Assembly (NCBI RefSeq): GCF_910592395.1
Contig: NC_088321.1
Span: forward strand, 13,330,001 to 13,394,000
Reading direction: 5' to 3'
Origin: Lineus longissimus
Taxonomy: Eukaryota; Nemertea; Pilidiophora; Heteronemertea; Lineidae
Length of the DNA: 64,000 bases
The position numbers and the translations under genes were made by a program. This document shows, one piece after another, positions 22,500 through 35,365 of this stretch; the first letter of the stretch is position 1; each line of letters opens with the position of its first letter. The notes under the pieces were generated by a model. That model saw only the letters and a list, made by a program, of their open reading frames with translations, had not been told where the DNA came from and did not search any database.

Positions 22500-23278
22500 A
22501 AGAAGAAAATGAATGCCGTGGTCACGACGTGGCAACGAGTTTGTGGCATCTGCATTGCAATGGAATATTTGAGAGACTTTGTTAATACACCGTAAATATT
22601 AGAAGTGTCATCTCCTGACTGACTTGACTGTAGAAAGTAAAAGTCGAAACAAACCAGTACTGTAATAATTTGAATATTTAATGTATAACTATAGATGAAC
22701 AATGCTACAATAATGCCACCATTCATCACATGAAATGGTATCGATCAATATCCACAAATGGATTGAGTATTTAGCTAGGGAAGAGTGTAAAGGTTGACAC
22801 AACCAAAGATAAATGAACCCAAATCATATGAACCGGATAAACACTCCCAAACATGAAACTGATGATCAGATTGAGATGTAATTTTCATGTACATGTAAAC
22901 TTTCATTTGAGGTTAACATTGCTTATTTGTTTGTTTAGTTTGGCTTGGGGTCCATCCATTTGTTTGGTATGTACACACTGAAGGGGAGCGGGTCTGGGAG
23001 TTTTGGGGAAAATGCTTACACTTGTGTATTTGCCCTGTACATTTTGTCCTAAATGTGCGTACAGGGGGGGGGGGGGGGGGTCTCAAAATCCCCAGTTTGA
23101 TGCGTACATACATTATGGATGGTTGTTTGTTTCATTTGGCTTGTTTCAACACATACATGGTACATTCAGTGTCACAAATGTCAGCTTTAACTCATCCGCA
23201 GTCCACTAAGCAAAGGTGGTCCACCGAATCCACAACTAAGAGGGAAGATATCAATCTTAGGAGTGTCCGCTCAAACGC
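22500..23278. other. Region downstream of the pogo-fusion gene
   Basis: Apart from a run of about 16 G at 23066, nothing supportable is seen. It presumably contains the 3' UTR of the minus-strand gene. Confidence 0.3.
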
Positions 23279-26200
23279 TCAATACCAGAAACCGTGAGCC
23301 TTATCGTGGTCCTGTTCCTGACAAAAAGATGTCACATCCAAATACGAATCATTTCGTATCAAATTCGATTCGGACCCATCCACAGCATTGGAAATTCCGC
23401 AAACTTTAAAAGACTTCTTGATCGTCTGTAAATTGTCCCGCCAAACCTTCTCCCAACCTTTTACAACCCATTTCGCGACTGATTCCATTTCTTCATTCGT
23501 CCAATGAGCGCTTGGCATGTTGGCTAACTTGCTGACCGCTTCATTGACCGTGTGGAACCACGACTCTTTTAGATGTGAGCGGAAAAGTTTACAAACGCTG
23601 ATCGACACCGGTTGTAATCGCGAGTTGCATCCCTCGGGTATCACTGCTACGATGACGTTGTACTTGGAGAATAAATCCATGATGAATTCGACTCTGTGAG
23701 GTTCGTATGAGTCGATGACGAGGAGGGATGGGCGGCCATGCGTGTACGGGAGGAGGACGCGCTGGATCCACTCCACCATGATGCCCTGGTCAACGCTGCC
23801 TTTATCCGTTACCTGAAGGATGCAGTGCGGGGGTGTATCGATGTCAGCATCAGATTTACCTGGAAGAAATGTTTACAAAATATTTGTATTACGTTGGATT
23901 AAAATTAGAGTACTAAATTAATATACGAGACAAACGCAAGAGCAAGGTTGGCCCACTTCAGTTCCAAAACTAAGGTCAGCAATAAGTGCCTCAACTCACT
24001 AGGTGACACGACATTTGTACAAGGAACATGTCTATTAGTTTCAGAACTGGTAGAGCCTGCTTCAACTTAGTAACTGTGGACAATAGCCGACTGGACACCA
24101 CTTGAACCCCCCTAATTCCTCCTGCCTGTAGTCCGATCAAAAATTTATACAACGGAAAGGGTGTCGGTTACATTGTAGTAACTGACACTTTTAGCAAATT
24201 TCTTGGAGTCCCTGGTACCGTGCCATCTTGTTCATCAGACTCCTTGCTCGACTAAAATCTAAATAATTTTTCAATGATTTTGTTTGGCGACAGTTACGGT
24301 CTATTAAATGGGAGCCCTTTTTGCATGAAAAACCAACATACTGTATCTCCCTCGTGCTCAAGTTGTTGCTTTAAAACATTGTTGTAACATTGACAGTTAA
24401 AACATTCTAGGATTTTACCGACGACAATAAGTTTTAATCATATCATTTACCTTTCATGACCAACATTGGCTTCAATCCCTTCCCCTCGCCCGTCACCGCT
24501 CCGAGCAATGTCAAGTGCTGTTTCCGCCCAATCGTCACACGAACGACGACTTCCTGTTTCACCTTCGTTGACGTCTTCATCTTTTTACCCGTCAAATCGA
24601 AGTAAATCGGCACCTCATCCATGTTGATAATCAGCGATGGATCAATCGAGTACTCCTGTCGAATCTCATGAATCTGGCGTTGAAATTGGGTAATCAAGTT
24701 TTCCAATTTCGGCGGTAACTTTTGCGACATTGGCGTACGACCATCAAGCATTGCCACATGGCGGTTCCGAAATTTCGCAACCCAACCATGCGATGCTTTG
24801 AAAGACTCGCACCCGTCAACTTGGCGGACAATTTTTCCAGCGTAATTACCAATATCGTCCACGGTCGTTGGACGATGCAAATCCCGACATTCTAAAATCC
24901 ATTGCAAAATCAATTCATCCACTTCATTCCCATAGCACAATTTTCGTCCAGAGCCGATTTTTCGCCCCGATGTGGGGTCGCGATTTGCATCTTTCTTGAA
25001 CGTCCGCTTCCAGCACGATATCGTAGAGACCGGTATATTAAGTTTGCTCGCCACCGCCCTCCCACCGAATTCCTCCGCCAACTTCAACAAGTCCTCCTTC
25101 TGTTGATAGTTGTACGAGTTATATTTCCCGCCACGCAACGACTTCTGCACGACCCAATCTGGTATTGCAGAATCCGGAATCACGCTCCCACGATCGACAT
25201 GTATGATCTTATCTTTCTTCGGGCGGCCACGTTTCTTTTTCCCAACCTCATCCCCAGTCAGTTCAACCTCAGGTTTAGCAGTTTCGACATTTGTCACTTT
25301 CTTTTTCGGGGGTTTGCTGCAAGGTTTTATGATAGCCCCCGGGCCGACAACAGAAGTTTCAGCCAATGTCTTACTGGTACCCTCTTTGTCAAGTGATTTC
25401 TCCCCAGTGTCATCATCGCTTTGGTTTCTCTCGGCTCTCTCAGAGGTTTTCACGTTATCGTCATTTGATTGCACCATTTTATCTGCCTCCGATTGTGTGT
25501 TAACCCTTTGTTCCGGCTTACGTTTCCTGGGAAACTTCTTCCGAATCTGCGGCAATTCCCTCAAATCAATCTCAAGATTTGAATCTAATAGCTCAACATT
25601 TGACGCATGATCTTCACCATCACCAACAGTGGATCTCTTCCACATTTTCCCTTTTCTCTCCTGATCACCTCGGTCTTCCAGCTGCTTCTTAGTTTTAGAG
25701 GCACCCACCCAGTCATCTCCATCAGTCAATTTTCGCTTCCTCATGTTATATGCACCCTCATGATCATCTCCATCTGCCAGTTTCCGCTTCCTTGTTTTAG
25801 ATGCACCGTCATCTACATATTTCTCTCCCTCCTTCAACTCTGATGGCAATGTAATTAGATTCCCCATTTCTTTAGATGCTGCTTCAGGACCACAGGAACC
25901 AGCCAAGGGTGCTACATCCAACATCACAGTATCACTGTTCCCAGCAACAGGTTTTCGTAAGTTGTGTCTCATTGGATGCTTGTATTGTTCTGCACTAGGG
26001 GTCGGCGGAGTCCTTTCAATTTTCTTCGGCCTTCCTGCTTTACGTTTTGTCTACAAAGAGAGTGATTTAAAGGGATTCAGAATCAAATAAGTGTACCAGA
26101 CCGGGCTCCTTAGCCCTGGCAGACAACAATTCTCAGGGATGGTAAACTCAGCGATTTGTGTGCTGGGTTGGAGAAGCGAACATTAACCCCCCCCCCCCCC

Positions 26201-29200
26201 CCCCCCGATTTCCTCAGGATGAAGCAAAGCTCAGGGATGTGGAAAGTTGTTTTTGCATTTTAGACAGAAAAATGGAGAAAAAAAATTGAATGTTGATTAT
26301 GTTCTTTGCTTGGACTCCTCGAAATGATAACAACAACATAGTACCCACCTTAGGTGTGTTTGAAGCGCTCCGTACCACCTCATCTGTAGCGACTCGTACA
26401 GGTGCTGAACTTTCATTTTCCTGCCGTATCTCTTTATTTTGGCTCAGTCTGGTCTTGCGGGGACGGCCTCTCTTTTTGTGTGGGGCAGAAGGTTCCAAGG
26501 CAGCATTCTCCACTGCTGCTAAGGTGGTGCCAACTTGCCGCCGACACGACACTTCACTTGTGATATTCTGCTCATGATGAACTGGAAAACAAAAACCTAT
26601 ATCTCCATTTACCAAATTACTGTCAGCCCGGACATTTTCGTGAGCCGTTTATTTTCCTGTTAACAGATAATCGAGACAATATCATGACAATGACCTCGAA
26701 AATGAAAATCTAAATTAAATTATTGCTACGGATTGTCAAAACGCTGAATTAAAAGTATTGGTACGCACATTACAATTATTTCAAAAAACCGCATAATAGA
26801 ATGGCCTCAAATATTAAAAAGTTGTAGAACATTTCATCACAAGCTACTCAAGTTTATCAGTCGGTTTGGTCTTTTGAGAGAGGTTCTATTATACTTTTAT
26901 GGTGGTGTTTATTAGGTCTGCCTACCTGGCTGAGAAGTCTGTTCTGATCTGCCCTCCTCTTCCTCTGATTGTTTACTCATTGCAGGTAAACCTTCCGGTC
27001 TCTTGGCATTCTTGGTAGGACCACACATCTTCTTGAGGAGCTCCTCAGTTTGGACAGGAGCTGGGTCTTCATAATCACGACTGGTGCCAGCAACACTTGA
27101 GCCATGTTTCTGTTTGCTAGGAGTGATGTTGTCCTTGGCGACAACAGTTTCCATGGTGTCACCACAGGGACCAATAGCAACAATAGGGCTAGCAATATTG
27201 TCCTCTCCACATGTGGGTTCCACAGCAACTGAAGTTTTCATGGTAACAGTGGGTTCCACAACAACTTCTACTTCTTTTGCAACTGTAGAGCAACAAGATG
27301 CTGTTGCCATGGCAACATGACTTGTTATTGGAACCCCGGACACACCTGACCCACTTGACACCTCCTCTTCTTCACCGATAACCGGAACCCCAAACACTGG
27401 AGACTCACAAACCTCGACCGTGCTGCTTATTTCGTTTGAATCATCCGGCGTTGGCTTAAAAATTTGTAAACGTGTCGGCAGGTGTACATAAAATCCCCTC
27501 GCATGTCTTTCCCTTGTGGCTTGACTGACTGTCGCTGAACGCAGTCTCTCCTCTGGTGGATCCCCCTGTTGGGTACTATCAGGTTCACACGTCACCACCT
27601 CCACTTTCGTCCTCTTCTCAAATTCTTTCGACGTATCTTCCAACTTTCTTCGCCGTGGTTGCTTTGCGGTTGCGTTTCTGTGGCTACTTGTTGAACCTGA
27701 GGGTCTGGGCAAGTCACTTCTCCCTGTACTACTAACACTACCTATTGGCAGTTGGGCTGCACTACCTGCTGCTGCAGATGGCGCCCTGGGGCTTCTCCCA
27801 TGAGCAGAGTCTTTAATCCGCGACTGATTGGTGATCTCGCAAGTTTGTGACAGTCTCTCTATCACTGTTGATGGAGCTGCATCAGCAAATGTCAAAACTT
27901 TACGGTCCATTTTCAACTGATTTCCATTTGTGGTCTTTTCCTCTTTTCGTTCCATTTTTACAGATTGTACAGGAGTAGTGTCAGGTGGATTATAGGTGGT
28001 GCTGGTATGAGGTAGATGCAATGACTGTTCAGGCCTTTTCACACTGGGCAGTTGACTTGCTAACGAACACAGTAGGTAATCCTTTAAAGGGCCTTTGATA
28101 TCATTTGAATTCATTGAACTGAACGCATTGCTTGATTGCGTAAACGAACTAATACGAGGTAGAATATTTGTACCAATCCCATCCGGAGTAAAATACAACA
28201 CATTTTCTTTCATAGAGTTCAACTGGACTAGCGTCGCAATCTGTGGTAATGAAGTACTTTGGCCACTAGATGGTGTATTACTGAATTGACTACAGGAAGC
28301 AGTTTCTACGAAATCGGTATTTTCAGTTTTTGGAGTCGCCATCTTGGATGATTCGGAGTACAACGCCTTATCGTTTTCTGCACGTTGGTTGTGGTTTATC
28401 TCTGCATGCTTTTCTGGAATATAGGTTGATGTCGCCAGGCCAGCTTGTACCAACTGAGCGTAATTTTCTTTATCTAACGCAGGATCGCTGGGCGAGGCCA
28501 TATACTGTAACTGGTACTGGGCATCTGCGGCATCAGACTGCAAATGCCCACCAGGCTCCTGATATGAATAAGCCTGCCCCCTATCTTTAGCATTGGAACT
28601 AAAACCAGAATAATTTCCCCCTGAATAGTCAGTATAGTTGGTAGCTCTTTGATAGAGGACAGAATCCTGAGATACATTTGACATTCCAAGATGCAGTTCG
28701 TCGTCATAGCGTTCGTCTTGTGATTCGCTAGTTTCCTCTGCATACAAAGGAGTGGCCTTTGTTTGCAATGCAGTGTAATAGCTGTGATCCAAGGCGTTAA
28801 CATGTTCGTATCCCATATTCGACAGTCCAGAACCGGTCACACTCTGCGCCAACATTGCGTAATTGTGAAACAAGTCGATTGGGGTCGTCGTTTGCGGATA
28901 GTACGCAGATTCTAGTTCCGGGTCTTCGGCCGGTTCGTGCAAGACTGAATCATCCTGGTTCGTACTCAAGGAGTCATGCGAGTAGGAATAACTGGAATCT
29001 GAAGTCTCTAAGCTCGTTGAACTTGAATTAGCTGTAGGGTTTTCGTACTCGAATCCAGAATGTTGCACAATGGCTGTGTTGCTGATGTAGTGTCTGTCAA
29101 CTGCTGAAGTAATACTCTGACTGGTGTCTCCCGATTGCACGCCTTCAACAGAGTCCGAGGTGGACCCGTGTTTACTCGATGTTATCGTTTTGCTGGGATA

Positions 29201-31027
29201 ACTATAATTGGGAACAAGGGCGAAGGCACTATAAGACTGATCCGCTGTGATTTCCACTCTTGTTCCAGGGTCATGTTCCGAGGGTGGCAGATGAGATGCA
29301 CATGAAGATGCCGCTGCGATGGTTGTGAGAGAGTAGCCATAGTTTGGCACAATCGAACTGCTACTGAAAGAGCCTGACGTTGGTGCATTAATATCTCGAG
29401 TCTCAGTTCCTGCGTGGACTGAAGTTGAAGACACTGAACCTCCTGACTGACTATAATCCAAAGCTCGAGACGTCTGAACTGCATTATCTATTGAAGCCGA
29501 CTGACTGGGCTCAGCAGTTAGCTTAGAGAAATTGTAACCTGAAGGAGGCAATTGAGACGAATTTGAATCTGTTGCAAATGAGCTGGCCCCAGAAGCAGTG
29601 CTTTGATACATGTAGTAATCAGGTTCAATTCGACTGCGCGCTGCATTTGTCACTTTCGAGCCAATATTTGATGAGGACTGCGGACATCTCTCATAGTTGT
29701 TTTCCAGATTCTGCGATACTGAAGTAATTGTATCGTTGATGGCAAAGTCGGACTCTGTGGCTGTGGTAGAATATTCATATTGTGATGAAGATGTTCTTGG
29801 CGCAAGTGATACAAAACTTTCCTGACTTAGGCGCCGTGCCAATTGAGAGTACACCTGTGGAGAGTCGTATTCTGAAGCCTGAGCTGGCGGAGCTGAACTT
29901 GTCTCGCGATTTAGCGAACGCGCAATCTGGCCGTAAGCATAACTAGCCGCTCGGATTTCTGAAAGAGTCTGGTCCAAACTTAACCCCATTTCTGATGACG
30001 CCACGCTAGATGTTGCAATTGTACTCAAGTCTACACCCGTTTCTGATGGCTGGGAATAGTTAGCATAGACTGCATGTTTACTCGATTGTACCACATCAAC
30101 AGCTTGTCTACCAGCATTTGCACCCGATATAGAAGGATAATAGTACCTTGAATCATACTCAGGTTGCACTTCAGACACTTCAGTCTCCTCGGTTTTAACC
30201 AGACTTTGATCGTACATGCTGAAGGTCAACTCAAGCGAGGACTGTCCATGGCCGGCAGTCCTTCCATAAACATGGTCTGTATAGCTATCTGAATGTCCAC
30301 TGACCTTTTCCTCTCTCTCATCACTTCGGCAGCTCCCCTCCTGCTTCACCTGGCTGGCATACAGCTGGGCAGAATACACTGCTGCTATTGCCTCAGGCGT
30401 CATGGAAGCATAAGCCTCTGGCAATTTCTCCTCTACCTCATCACTCAGTGTCCCCCGGGGCGTCACCTCACCCGTTTCTGTTAGCTCGTAAGACACAACC
30501 CTACCCCGCGACGTCTCACTCCGAACGCTTGCCTGGGACACGTGGTATGTCTTTGATATAGCTCCTCTCTGCAGTGCCTTCGCCTTGGACCGACTATCAT
30601 TAGCTCCACAAGGGAACTGGAGTTCACCAGCATATCCCTGCTCATTTGTACTTTGAACAGACTGCAGGCCACTTGAATTAGATTCAACAGGGCAGCGATC
30701 ATTCACGGTCTGAACAGAATGCAGTTCATTGAGATTTTCAACAAGTTGTGTCCCACTCATACCAGCTTGAACAGAAACTGACTGTGCTGCTGCAGTGCAC
30801 ACAGATTTGGAAGTGAGAACTTTTGACGTGTTTGTTGCAGCATCCTGGCTCTCTGCCGATGTTGTTTGTGTTTGTGGCACCTTAATCCCGGACATGTCCA
30901 GCGACGAATTTGAAGCATTGTTGCTGCAATTGAGCTCTAGTGCAACTGGAGGAGAGGTCTTTGAGGCATCGTCAGCCTGGGTAGTGCTGATCTCACCAGA
31001 CGGCGAAACAGTCTTCCTCTCTTCCAT
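23279..31027 (-). CDS. Domesticated pogo transposase fused to a Ser/Tyr-rich low-complexity region and AT-hooks
   Basis: Four exons join in phase: 31027-26926, 26581-26349, 26050-24451 and 23859-23279, giving 2,171 aa from MEERKTVSP. An acceptor at 31063 means 5' exons exist; the start could be further up. Residues 1-1367 are Ser/Tyr/Thr/Gln-rich (YSYPSK, YGYSLTT, DYSGGNYSGF) without a recognised domain. Three AT-hooks follow, with GRP cores near 1406, 1451 and 1720. A helix-turn-helix (EDLLKLAEEFGGRAVASKLN, about 1762-1816) and a CENP-B-type second HTH (about 1817-1881) precede a pogo-type DDE_1 domain: Asp1 in INMDEVPIYF (about 1923), Asp2 in LVIDSYEPH (about 2028), and Ser at the third position in LQPVSIS (about 2064), where the family has LQPLDVS. 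Inferred: a host DNA- or chromatin-binding protein without cleavage activity, comparable in concept to POGK/POGZ. An intron splits the DDE domain. Confidence 0.88.
26185..26208 (+). repeat. Poly-C tract in an intron of the pogo-fusion gene
   Basis: An almost uninterrupted run of about 22 C lies between exons 2 and 3 of the fusion gene. A simple mononucleotide repeat. Confidence 0.9.
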
Positions 31028-31224
31028 CTGTTTAGGTGACGACAAAATGAAAATGGTCAAACCTGAAAAGAAAAAAGGGACAAGACGATAAAGCATCAAA
31101 TTTAAAATTTAAAAGGACTCTTGCTGGGATCTGTCTTCCATTTGATACGGCCTCTCTTCCCTCTCCCTGGTTTTGAATAAATGTCTCCCTAATCTCCCTT
31201 ATTGTGAAAATGTTGTGACTATGT

Positions 31225-31280
31225 CTTCACTCTAGCTGGTTGTGATGTCTTCACTCTAGCTGGTTGTGACAACATCTCTT
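31225..31280 (+). repeat. Outlying satellite-like units
   Basis: TCACTCTAGCTGGTTGTGA occurs twice in tandem. The phrase CTGGTTGTGAC is the hallmark of the satellite starting at 32381, so this may be an eroded edge. Confidence 0.45.
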
Positions 31281-31552
31281 CTGTTTTCACAGTAGACAGA
31301 ATGCCTCCTCTCTCTCCTTAGTTGTGGCCGGCTTTTCTGCTTATGGGGCCAGGGGGTCAGCCTTTCATGTTCTATTTTTCTCACATCAGCACATGACAGG
31401 AGTACACGGAAACATCAAAGGCCAACAGCAGAAGTCTGTCACTCTTTCCCACAGCAAAGCCTCTCACCAGAGGGCCATCACTATAGGTAACAGGCGAATT
31501 GTCTACACTGCAGGGGTTATGATTACACTAGGGCAATAATTTTAACCACTTT

Positions 31553-31680
31553 ACAGTCCAAATCACAATTTACATCGGTCCTGCTTCGCGTCAGTGACAG
31601 TGACACGCCACGCACACGAGTTGCGTGCCAATGACGCACCAGTGACACGATTATCTATGTTTCACGCATAAGAGCTCAAT
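31553..31680 (+). mobile_element. CAGTCC-type MITE, left part only
   Basis: It starts CAGTCCAAATCACAATTTAC and continues with a CpG-rich inner part (CTGCTTCGCGTCAGTGACA, GACGCACCAGTGAC) shared with the full copy at 51457-51675. It ends near a G-rich simple repeat (31712-31738), and no right terminus is seen. Confidence 0.7.
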
Positions 31681-32549
31681 AACACTGTCCCCCCGCCCCA
31701 CTCGATTCGGGGAGGGGGGGGGGGGGGGGGGGCGGGGGGACTATTGAGGCTTGAGAGCTTATTTTCACGTGCCTGTGATTCAGATGAAAATGGAATTTTT
31801 TTCACTTTTGGGTACGTCAATTTCACATTATGACATATAAGTGATACTGTGTCATAATTTTTAGGGTCCTGATATATTACCTCTAAAACTTTCAACGCAA
31901 AATATGCCTCTGTCATCTTTTTGACGTTTTAAATCCGAAAAGATTGCAATAAAAATAGTGCTAAAATTTTAGAATCTCCATTTTCAATTATGCTACTGCG
32001 CATCATCAATTACGCATAGGAGGATCGATTGGGTTTTCGTCGCCGAAAAGGTTCAACTTTCTAACACCAGGATCGCTGGTGAGAAAAATACCGTCCTGTC
32101 GCTAAGGTCTCGTTAGGGAGTTTTTCCCAAATGTACGCACATCCCAAGTTCAGTGTACATACCTCGGCAACAACAGTTAATGCACAGTTTCTTGTTAGCC
32201 GCCTATTGAGTAGCGCTCGAGGTTTCAGAAACTCCAAAAAAACATGTATTTGCCAAAACAACTGCTAAATTAACACTGACATACTGTGAGGACCGAGAAA
32301 TCAATGAGTTTAAGAACTGCGGTTAGGGCTTGGCCGCACATGAATACAAAAAATCCTTAATGAGACCTAATAAAATAAAAGCCTGTGGTCTGGTTGTGAC
32401 AGTGCCAGGCTTGCTGTTGAGGAAAGTCTGGCTGTGACCAAGTCTTATAGGCTTGCAGTGATAAAGGCTTGTTGTTGCTGAATGAAATTTTGGTTGTTAC
32501 AGTGTCTTTAAAACGCTTTTGTGACTAAATGAAAACCTGGTTGTGACAA

Positions 32550-32665
32550 TGCGTGATATGAATAAAGACTAGCAAATGCTTTTACGGAAATTTTCTACAG
32601 AAAAGCCAAATGTAAATGTAGAAGTTGCAGTAAAAGCATTTGCTAGTCTTCATATATATCGCCCA
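32550..32665. mobile_element. Hairpin MITE in the satellite, copy 1
   Basis: GTGATATGAATAAAGACTAG at the left is matched in reverse at the right (TGCTAGTCTTCATATATATC). Arms are about 35 bp and the total about 115 bp. It has no coding capacity and is the most diverged of the three copies. Confidence 0.75.
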
Positions 32666-33334
32666 TTGGCTTGCTGATGTGACCAAAGGAACGCCAGCTG
32701 GTTGTGACCACAATAGGATTGACAACATCTGATTGGTTTGCTATGGCCAAAGAAGTGCCTGGTTGTGACAGCCATAAATGCATGTTGTTGCTAAATGAAT
32801 GCCTGGTTGTGAGGACCTGCTGTGACTAAAAGAATATCTGCTGGTTGTGACCGTCATAGGCTTGGTGACTGAAGGAACGCCTGCTGGTTGTGACATCCAA
32901 AGGCTTGGTGTCGCTAAAGGAAAACCTGGTTGTGACAATATCTCATAGGCTTGCTGTGACTTAAGGAATATCTCCTGGTTGTGACCATCATAGGCTTGGT
33001 GACCAAAGGAACACCTGCTGGTTGCGACAACCAAAGGCTGGGTCTCGCTGAAGGAACACCTGGTTGTGACAATATCTCATAGGCTTGACGTGACTAAAGG
33101 AATGTCTGCTGGTTGTGACCGTCATAGGCTTGGTGACCGAAGGAACGCCTGCTGGTTGTGACAGCCAAAGGCTTGGTGTCGCTAAAGGAAAACCTGGTTG
33201 TGACAATATCTCATAGGCTTGCTGTGACTAAAGGAATATCTGCTGGTTATGACCGTCATAGGCTTGGTGACCGAAGGAACGCCTGCTGGTTGTGACAACC
33301 AAAGGTTTGGTGTCGCTGAAGGAAAACCTATAGG

Positions 33335-33450
33335 CTGATATGAATAAAGTCTAGCAAATGCTTTTATTCAATTTTGTACAGAAAGGTCTGGTGTAAATGT
33401 ACATGGAATTTTAGATAAAAGCATTTGCTAGTCTTTATTCATATCACCCA
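33335..33450. mobile_element. Hairpin MITE in the satellite, copy 2
   Basis: Same inverted-arm element (AATAAAGTCTAGCAAATGCT … AGCATTTGCTAGTCTTTATT) ending ATATCACCCA. It interrupts the satellite in the middle of a unit. Confidence 0.85.
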
Positions 33451-34338
33451 TTGCTGTGACTAAAGGAATGTCTGCTGGTTGTGACCATCATAGGCTTGGT
33501 GACCAAAGGAACACCTGCTGGTTGTGACAACCAAAGGCTTGGTGTCGCTAAAGGAAAACCTGGTTGTGACAATATCTCATAGACATGCTGTGACTAAAGG
33601 AATGTCTCCTGGTTGTGACCATCATAGGCTTGGTGACGCTAAAGGAAAACCTAGCTGGTTGTGACAATATCTCTTAGGCTTGATGTGACTTAAGGAATGT
33701 CTCCTGGTTGTGACCAAATAGGCTTGGTGACCAAAGGAACACCTGCGCATGCTGGTTGTGACAACCAAAGGCTTGGTGTTGCTAAAGGAAAACCTGGTTG
33801 TGACAATATCTGGTAGCGCGGCTTGATGTGACTAAAGGAATGTCTGCTGGTTGTGACCACCAAAGGCTTGGTATCGCTAAAGAAAGACCTGGTTGTGACA
33901 ATATCACATAGACTTGCTGTGACTTCCTGGTTGTGACCATCATAGACTTTGTGACCAAAGGAACACCTGCTGGTTGCGACAACCAAAGGCTTGGTGCCGC
34001 TAACGGAACACCTGGTTGTGACAATATCTCACAGACTTGGTGACCAAAGGAACACCTGCTGGTTGTGACAGCCAAAGGCTTGGTCTCGCTGAAGGAACAC
34101 CTGGTTGTGACAATATCTCATAGGCTTGCTGTGACTGAAGGAATGTCTGCTGGTTGTGACCATCATAGACTTGGTGTCGCTAAAGGAAAACCTGATTGCG
34201 ACAATATCTCATAGGCTTGCTGTGACTTAAGGAATGTCTCCTGGTTGTGACCATCATAGACTTGGTGACCAAAGAAACGCCTGCTGGTTGTGATAACCAA
34301 AGGCTTGGTGTCGCTGAAGGAAAACCTGGTTGTGACAA

Positions 34339-34459
34339 TGGGTGATATGAATAAAGTCTAGCAATTGCTTTTACTTCAGTTTTGTACAGAAAGGCCCAGT
34401 GTAAATGTACATGGAGTTTTAGATAAAAGCATTTGCTAGTCTTTATTCATATCACCCAA
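34339..34459. mobile_element. Hairpin MITE in the satellite, copy 3
   Basis: The most complete copy: TGGGTGATATGAATAAAG at the left, CTTTATTCATATCACCCA at the right, giving perfect 18-bp termini. The inner loop (GTACAGAAAGGCCCAGTGTA) matches copy 2 closely. Confidence 0.85.
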
Positions 34460-35365
34460 TGGGCTTGATGTGACTTAAGAATGTCTCCTGGTTGTGACCA
34501 TCATAGGCTTGGTGACCAATTGAATACCTGCTGGTTGTGACAACCAAAGGCTTGGTATCGCTGAAGGAAAACCTGCTTGTGACAATATCTCATAGGCTTG
34601 CTGTGACTAAAGGAATGTCTGCTGGTTGTGACCATCATAGGCTTCACCTGCGCATGCTGATTGTGACAACCAAAGGCGTGGTGTCGCTAAAGGAAAACCT
34701 GGTTGTGACAATATCTCATGGGCTTGCTGTGACTAAAGGAATGTCTGCTGGTTGTGACCATCATAGGCTTGGCGACCAATTGAATACCTGCTGGTTGTGA
34801 CAACCAAAGGTTTGGTATCGCTAAAGGAAAACCTGATTGTGACAATATCTCATAGGCTTGATGTGACCAAAGAAATATCTGCTGGTTATGACCACCAAAG
34901 GCTAGGTATCGCTAAAGGAAAGCCTGCAGCTGGTTGTGACAATATCTTATTGGCCTGTTGCTAAAGCCATGAAAGCAGTCTGGTCGTGACCCTAGCTTTA
35001 GACTTGTCTTTGCAAAAAGGAAAGTCTGGCTGTGACCGTGTCTTATAGTCTTATAGACTGTTCAGTGCTAAAGGAAAATCTGGTTGTGCCTCTATTCTAT
35101 AGGCTTGCTGTGACAGGAATGCCTGGTTGTGACAGTACCATAGGCGTGTTGTTGCGATAGGAAAGCATGGTTGTGACAATATCTTATGGGCCTGTTGCTA
35201 GCCAGGAAAGCAGCCAGGTCGTGAACCTGACTGGAAAGCCTGGCTGTGGTCGTGTATGTCTAAGGTTTGCGGTTAGTGCAAAAGGAAGACCTGGTTGTGA
35301 CTCTATCTTATAGGCTTAATACTGTGACTGGAATTGCATGGTTGTGACAGCTAGTACCATTGGTC

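Larger units (their letters stand above)
32381..35365 (+). repeat. 3-kb satellite with higher-order structure
   Basis: The base unit of about 40-48 bp begins CTGGTTGTGAC. Three unit types alternate (…AATATCTCATAGGCTTG, …CATCATAGGCTTGGTGACC, …AACCAAAGGCTTGGTGTCG) to form a higher-order repeat of about 134 bp, seen at 32941, 33075 and 33209. The edges are degenerate. Short open frames inside it on both strands arise from the repetition and are not genes. Confidence 0.9.

Noticed and set aside
22307-22585. Plus-strand frame overlapping the orphan exon
   Set aside because: Antisense to the minus-strand frame that has a strong acceptor; no independent support.
32741-34800. Open frames of 70-100 codons on both strands across the satellite (e.g. 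SQPGFPLATPSLWLSQPAG)
   Set aside because: They follow the repeat period exactly and change with each unit; they are translations of the satellite, not genes.
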